Positions 24,903-28,310 of a stretch of DNA of 28,310 nt are shown piece by piece. Source of the stretch: Phytomonas francai. Its lineage: Eukaryota > Euglenozoa > Kinetoplastea > Trypanosomatida > Trypanosomatidae. Made by a program: the position numbers and the translations under genes. The DNA lies in NCBI GenBank assembly GCA_001766655.1, contig MJCC01000033.1, forward strand, positions 1 through 28,310, in the 5' to 3' direction. The notes under the pieces were generated by a model. That model saw only the letters and a list, made by a program, of their open reading frames with translations, made no database searches and was not told the origin of the DNA. Every line of letters starts with the position of its first letter. Position 1 is the stretch's first letter.

Positions 24903-25790
24903 AGGGACGATCCGGCGTACTATGGCGACTATGTATAGTGGAGTGAGGACTGACAGCCTCGATGCTATGGATCATTCTGTTCCCCCTTCTTGGACAAAAA
25001 AAAGAGAGAGAGAGCGTGTCTATCTTTACTGCAGAAGATTGCCTTGTGAGACGACACGTTTGCTGGTGAGATTTCCCCACAATCGATTCTCTAGAGGACT
25101 TGGTTACCACCGACATACGCACGCTTCAGTCTTTTTTTCCCGTTTTTCGCGTTCTACTTTGCATACTGTCAAAAGCGAATGGATATGATGCTGAGGATAA
25201 AAAGATCAAGTTAAATCCAGAAATGGAGCCCTGATGGGAGGTGTCTATATATATATATACATATATGTGTGTGTGTGTGTGTGTGTGTGATCTTGTGTAT
25301 TCCTTTCTATGAATGGGGGGGAGTGATCATTTGGTTTGATGCTCTTTTCAAACTTTTTTTTTTGATATTTAGGTTCCTTTATAAATAAGGATTAAATTGC
25401 CTGTGTATTCTGAAGGGAAAACTCTCAGGTCGAAAGGGTTTCTGTCGGTTGTAATTTGCTAGGATATTTTATTTTTATATCAGTAGAAAACTGTCAGGGG
25501 ACTTTTCCCTCCCATCAGGTATCTTTCGGTGCTTATTTCCCCGTGAGTACTAAAATAAATAAGCTGCTTTCTGAGTTAGGTTTAGCTTTACTTGATAGAG
25601 GTCTCATGTATGCATCTTTTTCCCCCTTCACATTCCTTTTATGCTTGCCTGCTTGGTAAGAACTGTTGAAGGCAAGGAAATAAAGACACCACAAAAACCT
25701 CAGTCACGGCTAAGGAACCCATTATTTAGGTTTCCTTTTCTTAGTAGAGTCAGAAACAATATATGAGCATACCTATCGATATATCTATAA
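24903..25790. other. Intergenic region before the ZFC3H1-like gene
   Basis: About 890 bases, AT-rich. It contains a GA run near 25005-25014, a (TA)n then (TG)n pair at 25245-25289, a T-run at 25356-25364 and, at its end, a pyrimidine stretch (25730-25742) with AG at 25743-25744. Short open frames here have no coding character. Confidence 0.6.
25245..25289. repeat. Compound (TA)n(TG)n microsatellite
   Basis: TA-rich repeats at 25245-25265 followed by (TG)12 at 25266-25289, the same TA-then-TG order as at 20660-20733. Confidence 0.93.
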
Positions 25791-25807
25791 ATGGAATCCC
25801 ATGCTAA
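25728..25807 (+). promoter_or_regulatory. Splice acceptor and overlapping uORF before the ZFC3H1-like gene
   Basis: GGTTTCCTTTTCTTAG places an acceptor AG at 25743-25744. The first ATG after it, at 25763, opens a 14-codon uORF in another frame that ends with TAA at 25805-25807, past the main ATG at 25791. Scanning ribosomes using the first ATG would bypass the main start. Acceptors further down (for example AG at 25747-25748) do not remove it. Confidence 0.5.
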
Positions 25808-28274
25808 TACGTTGCCTATCTCGTCAACCTGGGTGCACCCGGATCTACGGCGCCAAATCCATGAGCGCGATGGCGCGGGTTCCTCCGTACCAATTAAGAA
25901 AATAGCCGAGTGGGATCATGTGGTACAAAAACGACTTGCTTTATTGAAGAGCATGTTGAAAACAAAAAAAAAGAAACTGGTAGATATGGAATCTGCCCTA
26001 GATACACTAAAGCAGGATGTGACAGCCATGGAGCGAGAGAAGGCGGAATTGAGCAGTCTTGCCGAAGGACTTAGCAACCAGGTTTACTACCAGAAAAGTA
26101 TAGCCCGATCATCAATTTCTTCTGAAACTGCTCAAGGTGTACACCTACCCCCGGACAACATTGGTGGGTCTCGTTTGATTGTCGCCACTCCGAAATCTAT
26201 GGGCGCGTTTACGTGCCCTTTAGAGGTCCACTTTCTCCATCTTTTTGGACGACACATAGGGTTTCCGTTGTCTGGCAAGGTAGACGAAGAGCAGATTCGA
26301 TTGTTTTTGAAATCATTTGTGCCTCTCTTTTCATGGGATAGCGCCGAGCGATGTGTGGTGCCGCCCTTTTTCTTTGATGAGCCGTGTTTAATTGAGGAAG
26401 AGGGCACCCCCTGCACCAATGTAGCCTGTGTGTACTGGCATCAAAACCAGTTGGAGCATGTCAAATGGGCGATGCGTCAGTTCATACGTGCGGTGGCCAG
26501 GTTTCATGTGACAGATACACAGCTTTGCGCGGTCACCGCCTTTTTTCACTACACACAAACCTTTGTGGACACTGTCAACTCTGTTCAGCAGATTTCGCGC
26601 ACCATGGCAAACCGAATTCAGAACATAATTTCGATGGGTTGGCATACCTTTCTCCCTGCCCAAGGGCACAAATTGGATGCGGAGCAGTGTGTGTGGGGGG
26701 CCCCTATTGCGGCGATCCCCTCTACATCCTCGCGAAACGAAGATCTTCTAATGAGCGAAGACGAGCGATGCGCATGGCGTGCGGCTGTCGCCGCCGGAAA
26801 GGCATCTGCGACCCTTCTCTTTGACAAACAACCAACGGCGCTGACATGGCGCTGTATCCTGCGTCTATACGGTAAAACCCCCGAGCAGCTGCTCTGGCTT
26901 GCAGACCAGGGGCGGCATCTGTTCCCCAGCTCCCCCCACTTGCAGCTGCTGTACGTGCATACCCTTATCGAGCAGCGCAGTAGCGTCGGGTACTGCGTCG
27001 AGGCGTGCTGTGCTGCGGCCAGGGCGCTCTCCGCCCAGGCCAGTGCGGCGTCCCTCGCGCTCGGCGACACCTTCTGCGCCGAGACGATTGCGCGTTACGT
27101 CGCGTACATCGTGGCTCGAGGGGCCGTGGACGCCGCGCGGCGCGATGACCTCGCGGCCTGCGTTGCGTTGCTGGAGGAGGCCCTCGGGATCCGCGCGTCT
27201 GAGGGGTTCGTGCTGCTCCCAAAGGCGCGGGAGAACTTGACATTGATGCTTATCTGTGCCAAACAGACGGGCGGCATATCACAGTCGGAGTCCCTCCCGT
27301 TGGCCTCGATCTCAGATCACGCCTGGACCTTTTGCAGCGACTTCCCTAATGTTACCCAGGAATTGTGCGGCCAGCTACTGACCAGGCAGTTGGAGCTCAT
27401 CAATGATTGCCAGTACGGTCTCCTCGACCCATATATGCTAGACGAAATGAAATCGGCAGCTCAGCTTTCGCTTCTACGGGTCTTCTCCGTTCGCATTCAG
27501 TATGTGGAGCAAATTATTCGAAAGTCGGTTGCAGATTCGGAGATAAGCCAGGCAGTGCTCTGGAGTGAGTATATTCGTTGCCTTGGCGACTTTAACAGCG
27601 CACAGGTTGTGAGTGCTGCGGCCCTGCGGATTATAGGAGACAATACGGAAACTCCTGTCTGCTGTGTTTTGATGGTTTTGTTGATTTGGTTTGTAGAAGC
27701 ACCAGATGTGTGCACAGTAGATGACGCACGGCGGCGCTGCGCTTTGTTCATGCAGAGCGTCTGTGTTAATGTCAAAGAGATTTTTTCCAGCGCTTATATG
27801 GAGGAAAGGATGAAGGCGAATGCGATGATTCCGCCTGTTGAGTGGGTTGCCTTTTATATCCTATATTCGATGGGGGAGGGCGAGGCAGTGCAGCAGTACG
27901 AGTTGCTTTCCAACATCCCAGTTTCACTTTACGCGACTGATGCAAACGCCGTTGTCTTACTTGTCATGGCGCAGGCTCGTCTGTCGGCTGCGATAGATGA
28001 TCTTACTCGCTTTAGCACCAGCCTGGAACGTGCGCTTTATATCCTTCGACATCCCTTCCTGACGTGGTGGAGCCCTTTAGATATATTTTGGAATAGTCTG
28101 GTGGGTATTGCGCACTGTACTACGTTAATGCTTTATTCACTCGTGCCGGTTCTGCTCAGGTCGTTGGGAGGGAAGACAGTAGAATGGCGTTTGGCTATTC
28201 TAAAGGTTGGGGAACGGCTTGCAGTGTTGCATCCTCTCCTGAAAGAGTACACTAGTGCGAGGAGTGGAGAGTAA
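25791..28274 (+). CDS. ZFC3H1/Red1-like protein: coiled coil, CCCH finger, HAT/TPR-like repeats
   Basis: 827 aa. Residues about 39-97 form a charged coiled coil (with KTKKKK). Around 199-217 is a C-x8-C-x4-C-x3-H cluster (C199, C208, C213, H217; text CLIEEEGTPCTNVACVYWH) that matches the unusual zinc finger of ZFC3H1 and fission yeast Red1. The rest (about 310-827) is helical with HAT/TPR-like repeats, the same order as in ZFC3H1. In other eukaryotes these proteins link the MTR4 helicase to the nuclear exosome for decay of polyadenylated nuclear RNA. That role here is inference from one finger and the architecture; the protein is also much shorter than human ZFC3H1. A GC-rich block lies at about 26950-27240. 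The gene ends in the 95-bp terminal repeat, and its last codons recur at the window's start. Confidence 0.8.
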   Translation: MESHANTLPISSTWVHPDLRRQIHERDGAGSSVPIKKIAEWDHVVQKRLALLKSMLKTKKKKLVDMESALDTLKQDVTAMEREKAELSSLAEGLSNQVYYQKSIARSSISSETAQGVHLPPDNIGGSRLIVATPKSMGAFTCPLEVHFLHLFGRHIGFPLSGKVDEEQIRLFLKSFVPLFSWDSAERCVVPPFFFDEPCLIEEEGTPCTNVACVYWHQNQLEHVKWAMRQFIRAVARFHVTDTQLCAVTAFFHYTQTFVDTVNSVQQISRTMANRIQNIISMGWHTFLPAQGHKLDAEQCVWGAPIAAIPSTSSRNEDLLMSEDERCAWRAAVAAGKASATLLFDKQPTALTWRCILRLYGKTPEQLLWLADQGRHLFPSSPHLQLLYVHTLIEQRSSVGYCVEACCAAARALSAQASAASLALGDTFCAETIARYVAYIVARGAVDAARRDDLAACVALLEEALGIRASEGFVLLPKARENLTLMLICAKQTGGISQSESLPLASISDHAWTFCSDFPNVTQELCGQLLTRQLELINDCQYGLLDPYMLDEMKSAAQLSLLRVFSVRIQYVEQIIRKSVADSEISQAVLWSEYIRCLGDFNSAQVVSAAALRIIGDNTETPVCCVLMVLLIWFVEAPDVCTVDDARRRCALFMQSVCVNVKEIFSSAYMEERMKANAMIPPVEWVAFYILYSMGEGEAVQQYELLSNIPVSLYATDANAVVLLVMAQARLSAAIDDLTRFSTSLERALYILRHPFLTWWSPLDIFWNSLVGIAHCTTLMLYSLVPVLLRSLGGKTVEWRLAILKVGERLAVLHPLLKEYTSARSGE

Positions 28275-28310
28275 TTTATATTCATATATATATATATATA
28301 TATATATATA
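28216..28310. repeat. Right copy of 95-bp terminal direct repeat
   Basis: Identical to 1-95: 59 bases of coding 3' end including the stop, then the TTATATTC leader and 25 bases of (AT)n. The window stops inside the microsatellite. Confidence 0.97.

Noticed and set aside
1..28310. CRISPR arrays, insertion sequences, telomere repeats, tRNA or spliced-leader RNA genes
   Set aside because: No regularly spaced repeats, transposase motifs, TTAGGG arrays, cloverleaf sequences or spliced-leader units were seen by eye; no covariance search was possible.

Overview
The window looks like a nuclear directional gene cluster from a kinetoplastid flagellate, probably a trypanosomatid. All twelve supportable genes lie on the + strand, head to tail and without introns. 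Most are preceded by a polypyrimidine tract and an AG a few tens of bases before the first in-frame ATG, as expected for trans-splicing. Spacers are AT-rich and full of (TA)n, (TG)n and homopolymer tracts. The genetic code is standard. The genus cannot be fixed from sequence alone.

Layout: (1) 496-3450, large protein with a lipase-3-like fold lacking its serine and a degenerate GTPase-like C-terminus; (2) 3825-6194, spliceosomal HAT-repeat protein SYF1; (3) 6411-7921, tandem-BRCT gene split by a frame change near 7050; (4) 8399-9124, exosome cap subunit CSL4; (5) 9527-10456, ER 3-ketoacyl-CoA reductase; (6) 11640-12290, four-helix membrane protein; (7) 13744-15213, axonemal coiled-coil protein CFAP53; (8) 16526-18040, fusion of free methionine-R-sulfoxide reductase with a TIP41 domain; (9) 19555-20292, YggS/PLPBP PLP-homeostasis protein; (10) 20747-22063, unknown protein with a faint M1AP-like look; (11) 22572-24902, V-ATPase subunit a; (12) 25791-28274, coiled-coil/CCCH-finger/HAT-like protein resembling ZFC3H1/Red1.

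The genes are mostly unrelated housekeeping functions, as is normal for kinetoplastid polycistronic units, so adjacency says little about pathway. SYF1, CSL4 and the ZFC3H1-like protein all belong to nuclear RNA processing or decay.

The most striking structural feature is that the last 95 bases (28216-28310) are identical to the first 95. The repeat includes the final 19 codons and stop of gene 12, so the 3' end of gene 12 sits directly upstream of gene 1. The window therefore closes into a circle or tandem unit of 28,215 bp with no strand switch. This may be a circular amplicon, a tandem array, or an assembly-graph overlap. Other notable points are the fRMsr-TIP41 fusion with a G23 run abutting its stop, the pseudo-lipase/GTPase-like protein, the BRCT frameshift, a G-quadruplex motif, a 33-nt perfect palindrome, two upstream ORFs that could tune translation, and sharp GC mosaicism inside genes.
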